DNA of 64,000 nucleotides from Hyphomonas sp. (GCF_022844445.1 NZ_JALHLS010000007.1:1-64000); one strand, 5' to 3'; shown: positions 43,509-53,095, counted from the first letter of the stretch. Numbers and translations are program-made. Notes: generated from the letters alone by a model not told the origin.

Positions 43509-45485
43509 TCAGCCTTCGGACATCAGCTCTTCAGCCTGGCCCTTCCAGTCGTCTCGCTCCATCCGGCCCTGGAAGGCGAGCTCTTCTTCGAGGCTCGACA
43601 CTTGCTCGTCGGACAGGGCAGCGATCTGCCAGAAGTGGAAGATGCCCGCTTCGTGGAGCTTCTTCTCGAAGGCCGGGCCAACGCCTTTGATCTTCTTCAG
43701 ATCGTCGGCGGTACCCTGGGCAGCGGTGAGGCGGCCACGGGCGTCGAGCGACTTGGCATCGCCTTTCGCAGCCGGAGCGGCCTTGGCCTTGCCCTTGGTC
43801 CCCGAAGAGGCGAGCGCCGCGCCGAGAATGTCACCGAGCGAGGCGCCGGCATCCGCCGAGCCATACTGGGCGACCGCTTCAGCTTCTTCGGCGATCTCGA
43901 GCGCCTTGATCGAGAGAGAGACGCGGCGCGAGGCCTTGTCCACGGTCACGACTTTCGCGTCGACCTTGTCGCCGACCGCAAAGCGCTCGGGGCGCTGGTC
44001 AGCGCGGTCACGCGAGAGGTCCGAACGGCGGATGAAGGTCTTCACCGGCGGGGTGCCGAACTCGACTTCCAGGCCGCCCGAGGAAACCTCGGTGACGGTG
44101 CAGGTCACGGTCGAGCCGCGCTTGATGCCCGATTCGCCGGCCGCTTCGATCGGATCGCCCGACAGTTGCTTGATGCCGAGCGAGATGCGCTCCTTGTCCA
44201 CATCGACGTCCAGGACTTTCGCCTTGACGCGGTCACCCTTGGTGAAGGCTTCGATCGCCTGGTCACCGGGCTTGTCCCACGAGATGTCGTTGATGTGCAC
44301 CATGCCGTCGAGGTCGGGGCCGAGGCCCACGAACAGGCCGAACTCGGTGATGCCGCGCACTTCGCCTTCGATTTCCGAGCCGACAGGGTGTTCGGTGAGG
44401 AAGGCATTCCACGGATTGTCCATGGTCTGCTTGAGGCCAAGCGAGATACGGCGCTTGTCGCTGTCGACGTCCAGCACTTCCACTTCGACTTCCTGCGAGG
44501 TCGACAGGATCTTGCCGGGGTGCACGTTTTTCTTCGTCCAGCTCATTTCGGAGACGTGGATCAGGCCTTCGACGCCATCTTCCAGTTCCACGAACGCGCC
44601 GTAGTCGGTGATGTTGGTGACGGTGCCCTTCAGGCGTGCGCCCGACGGGTAGCGGGCGGAGATGTTGTCCCACGGATCGGAACCCAGCTGTTTCATGCCG
44701 AGCGAGATACGTTGGGTTTCCGGGTTGATCTTGATGATCTGGACTTCGACTTCCTGACCGACTTCGACCACCTGCGAGGGGTGGTTGATGCGCTTGTAGG
44801 ACATGTCGGTGACGTGCAGCAGGCCATCGATACCGCCGAGGTCAACGAACGCACCGTAATCGGTGATGTTCTTGACGACGCCCTTGCGCACATCGCCTTC
44901 CTTCATGTCGGAGACGATTTCGGCGCGCTGTTCGGCGCGGCTCTCTTCGAGGATCGCGCGGCGCGAGACAACGATGTTGCCGCGGACGCGGTCGAGCTTG
45001 AGGATCGCGAACGGCTGGACTTCGCCCATCAGCGGGCCGACATCACGCACCGGACGGATGTCCACCTGGCTGCCGGGGAGGAAGGCGTTGACGCCGCCGA
45101 GGTCGACCGTGAAGCCGCCCTTGACGCGGCCGGAGATCGCGCCCTTGACGGGCTCGCCTTTGGCAAAGCTGCGCTCGAGCTTGACCCAGCGCTCTTCGCG
45201 GCGGGCCTTGTCGCGGCTGAGAACGGCCTCGCCGAGGGCGTTCTCGATGCGGTCGAGATACACATCGACGATGTCGCCGGGAGCCGGCTGTTTGTCCTCG
45301 AGGGCGAATTCCTTGATCGGGATACGGCCTTCGGTCTTCAGGCCGATGTCGACGACGATCGCGTCATTGTCGATGCGTAGGACGGTGGCCGGGATAACCT
45401 GGCCTTCCTGCATGGCGCCAGCGGCGGCCGAGCTCTCGAACATCGAGGCGAAATCGGCGGGGGTAGGGTTCATTGACTTGTTCAT
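43509..45485 (-). CDS. rpsA: 30S ribosomal protein S1 with a C-terminal helix-hairpin-helix extension
   Basis: S1 binds mRNA and helps load it on the ribosome. The protein is 658 aa, about 90 longer than a typical alphaproteobacterial S1. Six S1 domains are visible; the central ones contain [22 protein letters not shown]-type strands (quoted in part) and repeated RISLG[MLI]KQ ends. After residue about 555 there is an Ala/Lys-rich linker, then a domain of about 60 residues, [37 protein letters not shown] and RDDWKGQA. This is a helix-hairpin-helix of the type fused to other alphaproteobacterial proteins. The ATG at 45485 has GGAG upstream. Confidence 0.95.
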   Translation of the reverse strand: MNKSMNPTPADFASMFESSAAAGAMQEGQVIPATVLRIDNDAIVVDIGLKTEGRIPIKEFALEDKQPAPGDIVDVYLDRIENALGEAVLSRDKARREERWVKLERSFAKGEPVKGAISGRVKGGFTVDLGGVNAFLPGSQVDIRPVRDVGPLMGEVQPFAILKLDRVRGNIVVSRRAILEESRAEQRAEIVSDMKEGDVRKGVVKNITDYGAFVDLGGIDGLLHVTDMSYKRINHPSQVVEVGQEVEVQIIKINPETQRISLGMKQLGSDPWDNISARYPSGARLKGTVTNITDYGAFVELEDGVEGLIHVSEMSWTKKNVHPGKILSTSQEVEVEVLDVDSDKRRISLGLKQTMDNPWNAFLTEHPVGSEIEGEVRGITEFGLFVGLGPDLDGMVHINDISWDKPGDQAIEAFTKGDRVKAKVLDVDVDKERISLGIKQLSGDPIEAAGESGIKRGSTVTCTVTEVSSGGLEVEFGTPPVKTFIRRSDLSRDRADQRPERFAVGDKVDAKVVTVDKASRRVSLSIKALEIAEEAEAVAQYGSADAGASLGDILGAALASSGTKGKAKAAPAAKGDAKSLDARGRLTAAQGTADDLKKIKGVGPAFEKKLHEAGIFHFWQIAALSDEQVSSLEEELAFQGRMERDDWKGQAEELMSEG

Positions 45486-45615
45486 TGGATCTCCGGGGAA
45501 GGGCATGAATGGTTCAGAGGCAGGCCTGCACCATTGCAGCCTGCGGACATCCGGCCCCTTGGGGTGGTCTTGTTCTGTTGCGGCGCCGCCTGTTTGGATT
45601 GAGCCTTTCGGGCCC

Positions 45616-46254
45616 TCAGGCAGTCTTTCCACGGGCGAGGGCGGCCTCTACGGCTGCCAGCGCCTTTTCCACAGCCGCGTCTATAGTGAGATCAGTCGTA
45701 TCGATCAAGATGGCATCGGCGGCCATTGCGGCGGGGGCATCTGCCCGCCCCTGGTCGCGCGCATCGCGGATTTTCAGCTGCTGGGTAACCGTTTCCAGCG
45801 TAATCGGATCGCCGCCTTGCGACAGCTCTTTCCAGCGCCGGGTCGCCCGCTGGTTAACATCGGCGTCCACCCACAGCTTCACGTCGGCGTCCGGGGCGAT
45901 CACCGTGCCGATGTCGCGCCCGTCTAGCAGGGCGCCCCCGGCCCGGGTCGCGAAGGCCCGCTGCAGCTCGAACAGGGCCTGGCGCACCGAGGGGATCGCC
46001 GCCACCACGCTCGCCGCCTTGCCGGCTTCGGCAGAGCGCAGCTCGTGTTCGATGAAATCGTTGAGGTCCAGCGTCCGGGCGATGTCGGCCAGCGGCCCTG
46101 CCGCGTCCAGCGGCACGCCCTGCTTCAGCGCCGCCACACCCACGGCGCGGTACAGCCGTCCGGTATCCATGTGCGGCAGTCCGAAATACCCGGACAGCCG
46201 CCGGGCAATCGTGCCCTTTCCCGAAGCTGTGGTGCCATCAATCGCAATGATCAT
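45616..46254 (-). CDS. cmk: (d)CMP kinase
   Basis: Phosphorylates CMP and dCMP to their diphosphates in pyrimidine nucleotide recycling. It is 212 aa. The P-loop is IAIDGTTASGKGTIARRL (residues 3-20), with Thr5-type variations, and further family pieces are YFGLPHMDTGRLYRAVG and LLDGRDIGTVIAPDADVKLWVDA (quoted in part). It lies 130 bases upstream of rpsA on the same strand, the conserved cmk-rpsA pair, and probably shares transcription with it. Confidence 0.95.
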   Translation of the reverse strand: MIIAIDGTTASGKGTIARRLSGYFGLPHMDTGRLYRAVGVAALKQGVPLDAAGPLADIARTLDLNDFIEHELRSAEAGKAASVVAAIPSVRQALFELQRAFATRAGGALLDGRDIGTVIAPDADVKLWVDADVNQRATRRWKELSQGGDPITLETVTQQLKIRDARDQGRADAPAAMAADAILIDTTDLTIDAAVEKALAAVEAALARGKTA

Positions 46255-46334
46255 GGGGCCGGGGAGTGGGCTACCGGAAATACTGAGTCAAGTTCCGGTA
46301 GCCCTCTGGCGTTACCGCACGAAGCCAGGCGGGA

Positions 46335-47117
46335 TCAGCGCGGCGCCATCCGGATGCCGCCGTCGAGGCGGATGCACTGGCCGTTGAAATAGCTGTTCGT
46401 CGCCAGTTGAAGGGCCAGCGAGGCATACTCTTCCGGCTTGCCGAGGCGTTTCGGGAACGGCACCGAGGCGGCGAGACTGTTCAGAACCTTGTCCGAGGCG
46501 CGCAGCATCAGAGGCGTTGCGAAGATGCCCGGCATGATCGAGTTGACGCGGATGCCGAGGTCCATCAGGTCACGGGCCATCGGCAGCACGAGGCCGTTCA
46601 CGCCCGCTTTGCACGATCCGTACACGACCTGTCCGATCTGGCCGTCCTGCGCCGCCACCGACGCCGTCAGCGTGATCGAACCGCGCTCGCCGTCTTCCAG
46701 TTCCGGCAGGTAGGCCATGCCTTCGGCCGACAGCGAGGCAATCCGGTAGGAAGCCACCAGCACACCCTCGGCGCCGAAGGCATAGTCCGCCGTCGGCAGG
46801 CGCTTGTATTTCGCGTTGTCCTTGTCCCAGCTCAGCGTCTTGCCGCCCTTTGCCGCCATGGCGCAGTGCACCGTGATGCGCTCCTGGCCGTGCGCCTTGC
46901 GGGCTTTCTCGAAGCCGGCGACGCAACTTTCCTCGCTCATGATGTTCACGTTGCAGAAGATGCCGCCGATTTCCTTGGCAGTCGCCTCGCCGGCCTCTTC
47001 ATTGATGTCGAAGATGGCGACTTTCGCGCCGGCCTTCGCCAGCGCGCGGGCGGTGGCCTGGCCGAGGCCGGAAGCGCCGCCGGTCACAACGGCGGCGGTG
47101 TCTTTGGTGATCTGCAT
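46335..47117 (-). CDS. short-chain dehydrogenase/reductase, 17beta-HSD10-like
   Basis: Classical SDR of 260 aa. The cofactor loop is VTGGASGLGQATARAL (about residues 11-26) followed by an Asp (FDIN) that favours NAD(H). The active site is Ser (TLTASVA) and YGSCK (about 163-167). The overall pattern resembles the 3-hydroxyacyl-CoA dehydrogenase type II (HSD17B10) group, suggesting fatty-acid or side-chain beta-oxidation, but the substrate is not proven. It is followed downstream on the same strand by cmk, though the 80-base gap leaves co-transcription open; upstream is an old-yellow-enzyme gene 41 bases away. Confidence 0.9.
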   Translation of the reverse strand: MQITKDTAAVVTGGASGLGQATARALAKAGAKVAIFDINEEAGEATAKEIGGIFCNVNIMSEESCVAGFEKARKAHGQERITVHCAMAAKGGKTLSWDKDNAKYKRLPTADYAFGAEGVLVASYRIASLSAEGMAYLPELEDGERGSITLTASVAAQDGQIGQVVYGSCKAGVNGLVLPMARDLMDLGIRVNSIMPGIFATPLMLRASDKVLNSLAASVPFPKRLGKPEEYASLALQLATNSYFNGQCIRLDGGIRMAPR

Positions 47118-47158
47118 GATGTGTCTCCCTGTATGTCTTTTGTCAGTCTGCGGATGGT

Positions 47159-48241
47159 TCAGGCGGGCTCTGCAACAAAGCCTTTCCAGGTTTTCATATA
47201 GGTGAGGAAGGCGGGGCCGAGGCCTTCGGCCTTCAGGTGCGCTTCCGGTACGGGCAGGGCGATCGGCTGGAAGCCGGGATCAGCCGCGACCTTCATCGGG
47301 AAGTCATGGTGCAGGATCGCCCCGCGCCCGATCACCACAAAGTCGAGGCCCGCGTCCATCGCACGCTGGCAATCTGCCCCCGTCAGGATCTTGCCGGCCG
47401 CGCCGAGCCGCGTGCGCCCGCGCGCCAGTGCGCCGAACAGTTCCACCAGCGTCTTGCCACCGGCCGCAGCACCCATCGGCGCCTTGAAACTGTCCCACAG
47501 CGACATGTCGAGATAGTCGATCCGGTCGTCTTTCAGCAGGGCGCCCGCAAGGCCGAGAATTTCGGAAAGGTCCATGCCGAACCGCTCCGGCGAGAGGCGC
47601 ACGCCGAGGGAGAAGTCCTTGCCGCATTCGGCCCGCACGCCCTCGATGCATTCGTAGAGGAACCGCGCGCGGTTTTCAAAGCTGCCGCCATACTCGTCGG
47701 TGCGCTGATTCACTTCGGCGCTCAGGAACTGGCAGATCAGGTAGCCGTGGGCGCCGTGCAGTTCCACGCCGTGGAAGCCGGCCTTCTCCGCCCGCTTTGC
47801 CCCGGCGATGAAGGCGTCGCGCGAAGCTTTCACTTCTTCGAGGCTCATCGCCCGCGCGCCGAATTCCTCGTTCGCGGATGGGCAGTGCGGCGCTTCGCCG
47901 ATCAGGTCCCTGGGGCTGCGCATGCCGGCATGGTGCAGCTGCACCACCGAATGCGTGCCCGCCTTGTTCAGGCCGGCCGCCAGCCGCGACAGGCCGCCGA
48001 GGTGTTTGTCGCCAAAAATGCCAAGCTGGCCCGGAAAGCCCTGGCCCTTGGCCTGCACATGCGCCGCGCAGGTCATGGTCACGCCGAAGCCGCCTTCGGC
48101 CCGTTTGGTCAGCCAGCGATACTCGTCATCGCTCAGCACGCCGTCGGCATGGCTCTGGAGATTGGTCAGCGGCGCCAGCATGAAGCGGTTCTTCATGGCG
48201 GGGCCGCGCGGGAGAGAAAGGGGAGAGGTGAGGGATGTCAT
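47159..48241 (-). CDS. old-yellow-enzyme family NADH:flavin oxidoreductase
   Basis: FMN-dependent TIM-barrel oxidoreductase of 360 aa. Conserved elements are MKNRFMLAPLTNLQSHADG near the N-terminus, VQLHHAGMRS (about residues 100-109), the active-site HGAHGYLICQFLSAEVNQRTDEYGGSFENRARF (quoted in part, about 163-195) and FVVIGRGAILHHDFP near the C-terminus. It may act on enones or enoyl groups; the substrate is unknown. It starts 41 bases upstream of the SDR gene on the same strand, so the two may form an operon for a reductive or beta-oxidation-like pathway. A shorter start at 48196 (MKNRF) is possible. Confidence 0.9.
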   Translation of the reverse strand: MTSLTSPLSLPRGPAMKNRFMLAPLTNLQSHADGVLSDDEYRWLTKRAEGGFGVTMTCAAHVQAKGQGFPGQLGIFGDKHLGGLSRLAAGLNKAGTHSVVQLHHAGMRSPRDLIGEAPHCPSANEEFGARAMSLEEVKASRDAFIAGAKRAEKAGFHGVELHGAHGYLICQFLSAEVNQRTDEYGGSFENRARFLYECIEGVRAECGKDFSLGVRLSPERFGMDLSEILGLAGALLKDDRIDYLDMSLWDSFKAPMGAAAGGKTLVELFGALARGRTRLGAAGKILTGADCQRAMDAGLDFVVIGRGAILHHDFPMKVAADPGFQPIALPVPEAHLKAEGLGPAFLTYMKTWKGFVAEPA

Positions 48242-48358
48242 GACGCCACAATGGCGCCGCCACGGGCGGCGTCAATTCTGCCGTGGGGGTAGGGGTCCGT
48301 CTTGCCTTCGCGCTCCGCGGGTTTAGGCTCGTTCCAGCAAAACAGGGGGCGACAAGGA

Positions 48359-48733
48359 ATGGACCATGGAGAGATCGCGAAACAGCTGTTCGCAGCGCTC
48401 GCCCGGCAGGATGATGCGGCCGTGCGGCGTCTCTGCGCGCCGGACATGCGCGTGCGCCAGAACAATGGCCGACCGATGAGCCTCGACACCCTGCTCAGGT
48501 TCAATGCGGCCGTCGGGCGGGTCGTCAAGGATTTCCGCTATGAAGACGCCGTGCGCTCGGCAACCGGCACAGGTTTTGTCGAGGAGCACGCCGTCCGGGG
48601 CACGCTGCCTGATGGCAAGGCGCTCGATCTCGCCGTTTGCGTTGTCGCAGACGTGAAGGACGGACGGGTGACCAACGTGCGGGAATATCTCGACTCGGCT
48701 GCCGCGGCAGGCCTCTCTGCCGCGCTCGCCTGA
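48359..48733 (+). CDS. SnoaL/NTF2-like small protein
   Basis: A 124-aa protein with an NTF2-like cone-fold pattern: an N-terminal helix (DHGEIAKQLFAALARQDDAAVRRLCAPDMRV, quoted in part), a central FRYEDAVRSATGTGFVEEHAVRGTLPDG sheet (quoted in part) and VVADVKDGRVTNVREYLDS at the end. Such proteins include ketosteroid-isomerase-like enzymes and ligand-binding modules, so no single activity can be named. The ATG at 48359 has GGGGCGACAAGGA upstream. It is divergent from the old-yellow-enzyme gene. Confidence 0.85.
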   Translation: MDHGEIAKQLFAALARQDDAAVRRLCAPDMRVRQNNGRPMSLDTLLRFNAAVGRVVKDFRYEDAVRSATGTGFVEEHAVRGTLPDGKALDLAVCVVADVKDGRVTNVREYLDSAAAAGLSAALA

Positions 48734-48754
48734 CGCGCGCCCCGTCCGGGGCGT

Positions 48755-49246
48755 TCAGTCCAGAAACTTCTCCATCATCAGCGCGTCGTAGGTCACCCCG
48801 TCCAGCCGGCGATAGTCCCTGCTGACCCCGATGTCGGTGAAGCCCGCCCGGCGGTAAAGCGCGATCGCTGCCGTATTGCTCGTGAACACCGTCAGCTCCA
48901 CCTTGGCAATGCCGGAGCGCGGAGCATGGTCGAGACAGGCATCCAGCAAGCGCCGCCCGGTCCCGGCGCCGCGATGGCCGGCGAGGATGCCCATGCCGAG
49001 CACTCCGCGATGCACGCTCTCCGGCACGCCGACTGGCGTGATGTCGGCCCAGCCCACGAGGTCATTGCCGTCCATCGCCGCATACATCGGCCAGTCATTC
49101 TCGATCAGCCGGAGCGGAAAGGCGTGCTTCGGATCGAAGGGCGGCAGCGTCACCAGTCCAAGATAAATCCGCTCAGCCGCGACTGCTTCCACGGCAGATC
49201 GGTGCGCCGCGACCAGGTCTTTCCGCAGGTAGATGATGTCCACCAT
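48755..49246 (-). CDS. GNAT family N-acetyltransferase
   Basis: A 163-aa GNAT enzyme. The acetyl-CoA loop is AGHRGAGTGRRLLDA (about residues 88-102), preceded by GVLGMGILAG, and motif B is NTAAIALYRRAGFTDIGVSRDYRR (quoted in part). The pattern fits the RimI/phosphinothricin-type acetyltransferases. Substrate unknown. It lies only 3 bases after the aroA stop-start junction: its start is 3 bases downstream of the aroA stop, so the two are one operon. Confidence 0.9.
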   Translation of the reverse strand: MVDIIYLRKDLVAAHRSAVEAVAAERIYLGLVTLPPFDPKHAFPLRLIENDWPMYAAMDGNDLVGWADITPVGVPESVHRGVLGMGILAGHRGAGTGRRLLDACLDHAPRSGIAKVELTVFTSNTAAIALYRRAGFTDIGVSRDYRRLDGVTYDALMMEKFLD

Positions 49247-49249
49247 TCC

Positions 49250-50575
49250 TCACCCCTCCGAAATCTCCGCCCCCAGCGTCTTCATGTGGTCCAGAAACTC
49301 CGGATAGCTCGTATCGATCATTGAGACGTCGTCGACGCTTACCGGCTTCTGCGCCGCCGTCCCCATCACGAGGGCGCTCATCGCAATGCGGTGATCGTGA
49401 TGCGTCGCGACCAGTCCGCCGCCCGGCACCGGGCCTGCGCAACCTTGCACAGTGAAGCCGTCCTCGGTCTCTTCCACGCTGACGCCGTTGACCCGCAGCA
49501 TGGCGACGATCGCCTTGATCCGGTCGCTCTCCTTCACGCGCAGTTCGTCGGCGCCGGTCACGCGTGTCTCGCCCTGCGCAAAAGCGGCCAGCACCGCAAG
49601 GATCGGGAATTCGTCTATCATAGAGGCGACGAGGCGCTCCGGCACGGCGATGCCCTTCAGGCCTGCGTAGCCCGCGTGCAGGTCGATCAGCCGCTCGCCG
49701 GCCGCCTCACCGCGCTCCTCAGCGCCGAGATGCGCGCCCATCAGGTTGGCCACGTCATAGAAGCCGGAGCGCGTCGGGTTCGACATCACGCCCTGCACCA
49801 TCACGTCGCCCTGCGGCGAGAGAATGCCCGCCGCGATAAGGAACGCGGCCGAGGAGGGGTCGCCCGGGATGGCGGCGTCGAGTGCGAACAGGGGCTGCTT
49901 GCCCGCAATCGAGATTTCCGTCTCGCCGCTGCCCGGGCGCGTCGCAAAGCCGAGCTTCACGCCGAAGCCCTGCAGCATACGCTCGGTATGGTCGCGCGTC
50001 GCCTTGGCCTCCAGCACCGTGGTCGTGCCCACGGCGTTGAGACCGGCCAGCAGGACGGCCGACTTTACCTGCGCGCTCGCTTGCGGCGGCTTGTAGTAGA
50101 TTTCGTTCAGGGCGCTTGAGCCGGTCAGTGCGAAAGGCAGGCGTCCTTCTTTCCCCGCCGTGTCCCGCATTCCCATCTGGCGCAGCGGGTTCAGCACCCG
50201 GTTCATCGGCCGGGAGGAGAGCGAGGTGTCGCCGCACAGCTCCGCGGTCAGGTCAAACCCGGCCATCACGCCCATCATCAGGCGCGATCCGGTGCCCGAA
50301 TTGCCGAAATCCAGCACGCCCCTGGGCGAGGTCAGGCCCCGCGCGCCCACGCCCGTCACCTCCCAGGCGCCGGGCCCGGTATTGGTCACGCCAGCCCCCA
50401 GCGCGGCCATCGCCCGGCCGGTCCGGATCACGTCATCGCCCTCCAGCAGGCCGGTAAACCGGCTCGTGCCGCTGGCCAGTCCGCCGAAGATCAGAGCCCG
50501 GTGGCTGCAGGACTTGTCGCCCGGCGCATTGATGGAGCCGGCGAGGCGCCGGACGGGTCGGCTGGTCCAGACCAT
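49250..50575 (-). CDS. aroA: 3-phosphoshikimate 1-carboxyvinyltransferase (EPSP synthase)
   Basis: Joins shikimate 3-phosphate and PEP in aromatic amino acid synthesis. It is 441 aa. The substrate-binding GDKSCSHRALIFG is at about residues 19-31 and the GNSGTGSRLMMG loop at about 92-103; later there are LLAGLNAVGTT, GDPSSAAFLIAAG, and ELRVKESDRIKA (about 344-355), with DHRIAMS near the C-terminus. The order matches class II-like alphaproteobacterial AroA enzymes. It is followed after 3 bases by an acetyltransferase gene. Confidence 0.96.
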   Translation of the reverse strand: MVWTSRPVRRLAGSINAPGDKSCSHRALIFGGLASGTSRFTGLLEGDDVIRTGRAMAALGAGVTNTGPGAWEVTGVGARGLTSPRGVLDFGNSGTGSRLMMGVMAGFDLTAELCGDTSLSSRPMNRVLNPLRQMGMRDTAGKEGRLPFALTGSSALNEIYYKPPQASAQVKSAVLLAGLNAVGTTTVLEAKATRDHTERMLQGFGVKLGFATRPGSGETEISIAGKQPLFALDAAIPGDPSSAAFLIAAGILSPQGDVMVQGVMSNPTRSGFYDVANLMGAHLGAEERGEAAGERLIDLHAGYAGLKGIAVPERLVASMIDEFPILAVLAAFAQGETRVTGADELRVKESDRIKAIVAMLRVNGVSVEETEDGFTVQGCAGPVPGGGLVATHHDHRIAMSALVMGTAAQKPVSVDDVSMIDTSYPEFLDHMKTLGAEISEG

Positions 50576-50690
50576 GGAGGAAGGCCCTGAGTTGAGGGGT
50601 TGGTGACTTCAATTCGGGCTTTGACAGCGCGGGGCGTTCATGGCAAGCGCGCCAGCTTCCAATCGGTAATTTCCCTTCAAAGAGGAGCGC

Positions 50691-51218
50691 GTGCCCGTGT
50701 CCAAGGACAAGCTCGGAACCAAGCAGGTCTGTCCGTCCTGCGAATCGCGATTCTATGACCTCAACAAACGCCCGGCCGTCTGCCCCAAATGCGGCGCCGA
50801 ATTCGACCCCGAAGACGAGGTCATCCGCACCACCATCACCAAGGTGAAGGCGAAGGCCGCCCGCGCCGCCGTGAAGGCCGTGGCCGAGGATGACGACGAG
50901 GCCGAAGAAGAGGACGATGCTGTCATCCGCGACGATGACGACGAGGCCGCCGAGGTCGAGGACGAAGTCGAGGAAGACGACGAGGAAGAGACCAAGGAAC
51001 TCGTCGGCGAAGACGATGACGTGATCATCGAAGACGCCGAAGACGAGGAAGAAGCTCCGGCCGCCGGCAAGGTTCCGGCCGGATTCACCGAGGACGGCGC
51101 CGAAGTTGACGACGATGACGTGATCATCGCCGACGACGAAGACGAGGAATTCGAGATCGACGATGACGAAGATGGCGACGACGATCTGGCCATCGACGAT
51201 GACGAAGACGGACGGTGA
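50691..51218 (+). CDS. TIGR02300 family zinc-ribbon protein with an acidic tail
   Basis: Family found mainly in Alphaproteobacteria, function unknown. It is 175 aa. The N-terminal zinc ribbon has Cys14, Cys17, Cys31 and Cys34 (VCPSC and VCPKC) around FYDLNKRP. The rest, from about residue 65, is an extremely acidic Asp/Glu tail with low complexity and probably no fixed structure. The GTG at 50691 follows AGAGGAGCG; a second GTG at 50697 is close. It is divergent from aroA and directly precedes the tRNA gene. Confidence 0.88.
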   Translation: MPVSKDKLGTKQVCPSCESRFYDLNKRPAVCPKCGAEFDPEDEVIRTTITKVKAKAARAAVKAVAEDDDEAEEEDDAVIRDDDDEAAEVEDEVEEDDEEETKELVGEDDDVIIEDAEDEEEAPAAGKVPAGFTEDGAEVDDDDVIIADDEDEEFEIDDDEDGDDDLAIDDDEDGR

Positions 51219-51228
51219 TAAATAGGAC

Positions 51229-51257
51229 TTGAAATGGCGGGAGGCTGAGACTAATCC
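51229..51257 (+). promoter_or_regulatory. predicted promoter of the tRNA-Ala gene
   Basis: TTGAAA (51229-51234), 17-base spacer, TAATCC (51252-51257), ending 17 bases before the tRNA. Spacing and sequence fit a sigma-70-type promoter. Confidence 0.5.
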
Positions 51258-51274
51258 TCCCGCCTTCCCGGTCA

Positions 51275-51350
<76 letters not shown>

Positions 51351-51538
51351 GGACCCTTTTGAAGGCAGTCCTGTCAAAAACCGGGCATTTGGCCCACCTT
51401 CACACGCCTGTTAGCGCCGCGCCGCCATGTTGCCGCATCCCGGTGCTTGAACCCGACACATTCGGGGCCCACCTTCTGTGCATGGCAGAGCACCAGCCTG
51501 CCAGCGACCCCGCCCGGGGCGCGGAAAGGAGTGGACCC

Positions 51539-51778
51539 ATGACGACCGGACTGAAATCGCACGCCCCTGAAGGCAATACCTTCGTCTACATCCGTCATCT
51601 CGCTGACGGCGAAATCCGCAGCCTGTTGCCGCCGGAAGCCCTCGATGATGTGGCAGACCCGGATGATCTGTTCATCGTGGCCTCCGCGGACGGACAGCGC
51701 CTCGCCATCGTCGAAGGCCGGGAAGCCGCCTTTGCCGCCGCACTCGCCAACGACCTGAACCCGCTCAGCGTTCACTGA
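51539..51778 (+). CDS. DUF1150 family protein
   Basis: A short protein of 79 aa of the alphaproteobacterial DUF1150 family. The conserved pattern is visible: FVYIRHLADGEIRSLLPP, DLFIVASADGQRLAIVEGREAAFAAALANDLNPLSVH (quoted in part, with the family's final NDL.P.SVH). In several genera such genes lie beside small heat-shock protein genes, which is not the case here. The ATG at 51539 has GGAAAGGAG upstream. The 188-base gap between the tRNA and this gene shows nothing else. Confidence 0.88.
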   Translation: MTTGLKSHAPEGNTFVYIRHLADGEIRSLLPPEALDDVADPDDLFIVASADGQRLAIVEGREAAFAAALANDLNPLSVH

Positions 51779-51847
51779 GCCTGCGATCTTCTTGCTTTTC
51801 CCCGGATTGAAGCTGACACTCGTGTCCGCTGATCCGGGGAGGACACC

Positions 51848-53092
51848 ATGAAACTTTCGCGCGCGGCCTGTGCGATTCCGCTGGCACTGATCATCGTTGC
51901 CTGCACGCCCAACGCCTCATCGCCCCCCGCCGCTGATCCTGGTGCGCCGGCGCCGCTTTCCGCAGAAGGCGACTTCGGCGCCACCCTTCAGGCCGCGCTG
52001 ATCAGTGCCAGGCCCGGCGACACGATCCAGATGCCGGAAGGCACCTTCTCGCTGATCGATTCGCTGTCGCTGGATGTCGAAGGCGTCACGCTGCGCGGCG
52101 CCGGCGAGGGCAAGACCGTGCTCGACTTTGCCCAACAGGCCGGCGCAGGGGAGGGCCTGCTCGTCACCTCCGACGGCGTCACGCTCACCGGCTTCACCGT
52201 CCGCGACACCAAGGGCGACGGCATAAAGTCCAAGGGCGCCGACCGGATCATCTACCGCTTCGTCACCGTCGAATGGACCGGCGAGCCGGAAGAGACCAAC
52301 GGCGCTTACGGCGTCTACCCGGTCGAATCGAAGGACGTACTCGTCGAGAATGTCACCGTGCGCGGCGCCTCTGACGCCGGCATCTATGTCGGCCAGTCCT
52401 CCAACATCATCGTGCGCAACTCGGTTGTCGAATACAATGTCGCCGGAATCGAGATCGAGAATTCGTCCGGCGCGGACGTGTACGGAAATATCGCGCGCAA
52501 CAATACCGGCGGTATCCTCGTCTTCGACTTGCCGGACCTGCCGGTCTCCGGCGGCAATTCCACGCGCATTTTCTCCAACCAGATCCTTGCAAACAATACG
52601 CGCAACTTCGCCGCCGCCGGCAATATCGTTGCCGGCGTGCCGTCGGGCACCGGCGTCATCATCATGGCAAACCGGAATGTGCATGTGTTCGACAACACCT
52701 TCGAGAACAACCGCTCCACCGGCGTGCTGATCACTGCCTATTCGCTGCCCTTCACCGATGCGGCCTATAATCCGCTGCCGCGCGACATTGTGGTGCGCGC
52801 CAACAAGTATACCGGCGGCGGAGATGATCCGCAGGGGATCCTCGAGCCGCTGGCAGATGCGATGGGCGGCACGCTGCCGCCGGTTGTCTGGGACGGGGTC
52901 ACCTCCTGGCCGGGCGCCGAGCCGCAGGCCGTGAACCTTACCATCAGTGAAGCCCCGGAAGTCGGCTTCCTGAATTTCGGCGTGCCCTCCTATCCTCTGG
53001 ACCCGGCGGCCATTGCGCCGTCCACGGATCGTCCTGTGGGCACGCCGCCAGCGGAGCCCGCGCCCATCGTGCTTGCGCACGTCCAGGAGTAA
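51848..53092 (+). CDS. parallel beta-helix repeat lipoprotein
   Basis: A 414-aa lipoprotein (signal ending LALIIVAC, Cys19). The mature part is a right-handed beta-helix with repeats such as VTLRGAGEGKTVLDFAQ, GVTLTGFTVRDTKGDGIKSKGA, VLVENVTVRGASDAGIYVGQS and NIIVRNSVVEYNVAGIEIENS (each quoted in part), running through about residues 60-300. This fold is common in polysaccharide lyases and carbohydrate-binding proteins, but no catalytic site is recognised. It matches the beta-helix partner of SO2930-type diheme cytochromes, whose gene follows after 3 bases, so the two are translated together and probably act together. Confidence 0.88.
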   Translation: MKLSRAACAIPLALIIVACTPNASSPPAADPGAPAPLSAEGDFGATLQAALISARPGDTIQMPEGTFSLIDSLSLDVEGVTLRGAGEGKTVLDFAQQAGAGEGLLVTSDGVTLTGFTVRDTKGDGIKSKGADRIIYRFVTVEWTGEPEETNGAYGVYPVESKDVLVENVTVRGASDAGIYVGQSSNIIVRNSVVEYNVAGIEIENSSGADVYGNIARNNTGGILVFDLPDLPVSGGNSTRIFSNQILANNTRNFAAAGNIVAGVPSGTGVIIMANRNVHVFDNTFENNRSTGVLITAYSLPFTDAAYNPLPRDIVVRANKYTGGGDDPQGILEPLADAMGGTLPPVVWDGVTSWPGAEPQAVNLTISEAPEVGFLNFGVPSYPLDPAAIAPSTDRPVGTPPAEPAPIVLAHVQE

Positions 53093-53095
53093 GCC

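Noticed and set aside
43416-45380. 654-residue plus-strand open frame across rpsA
   Set aside because: Antisense to the well-supported S1 gene. Its repeats are the reverse-strand image of the S1 repeats.
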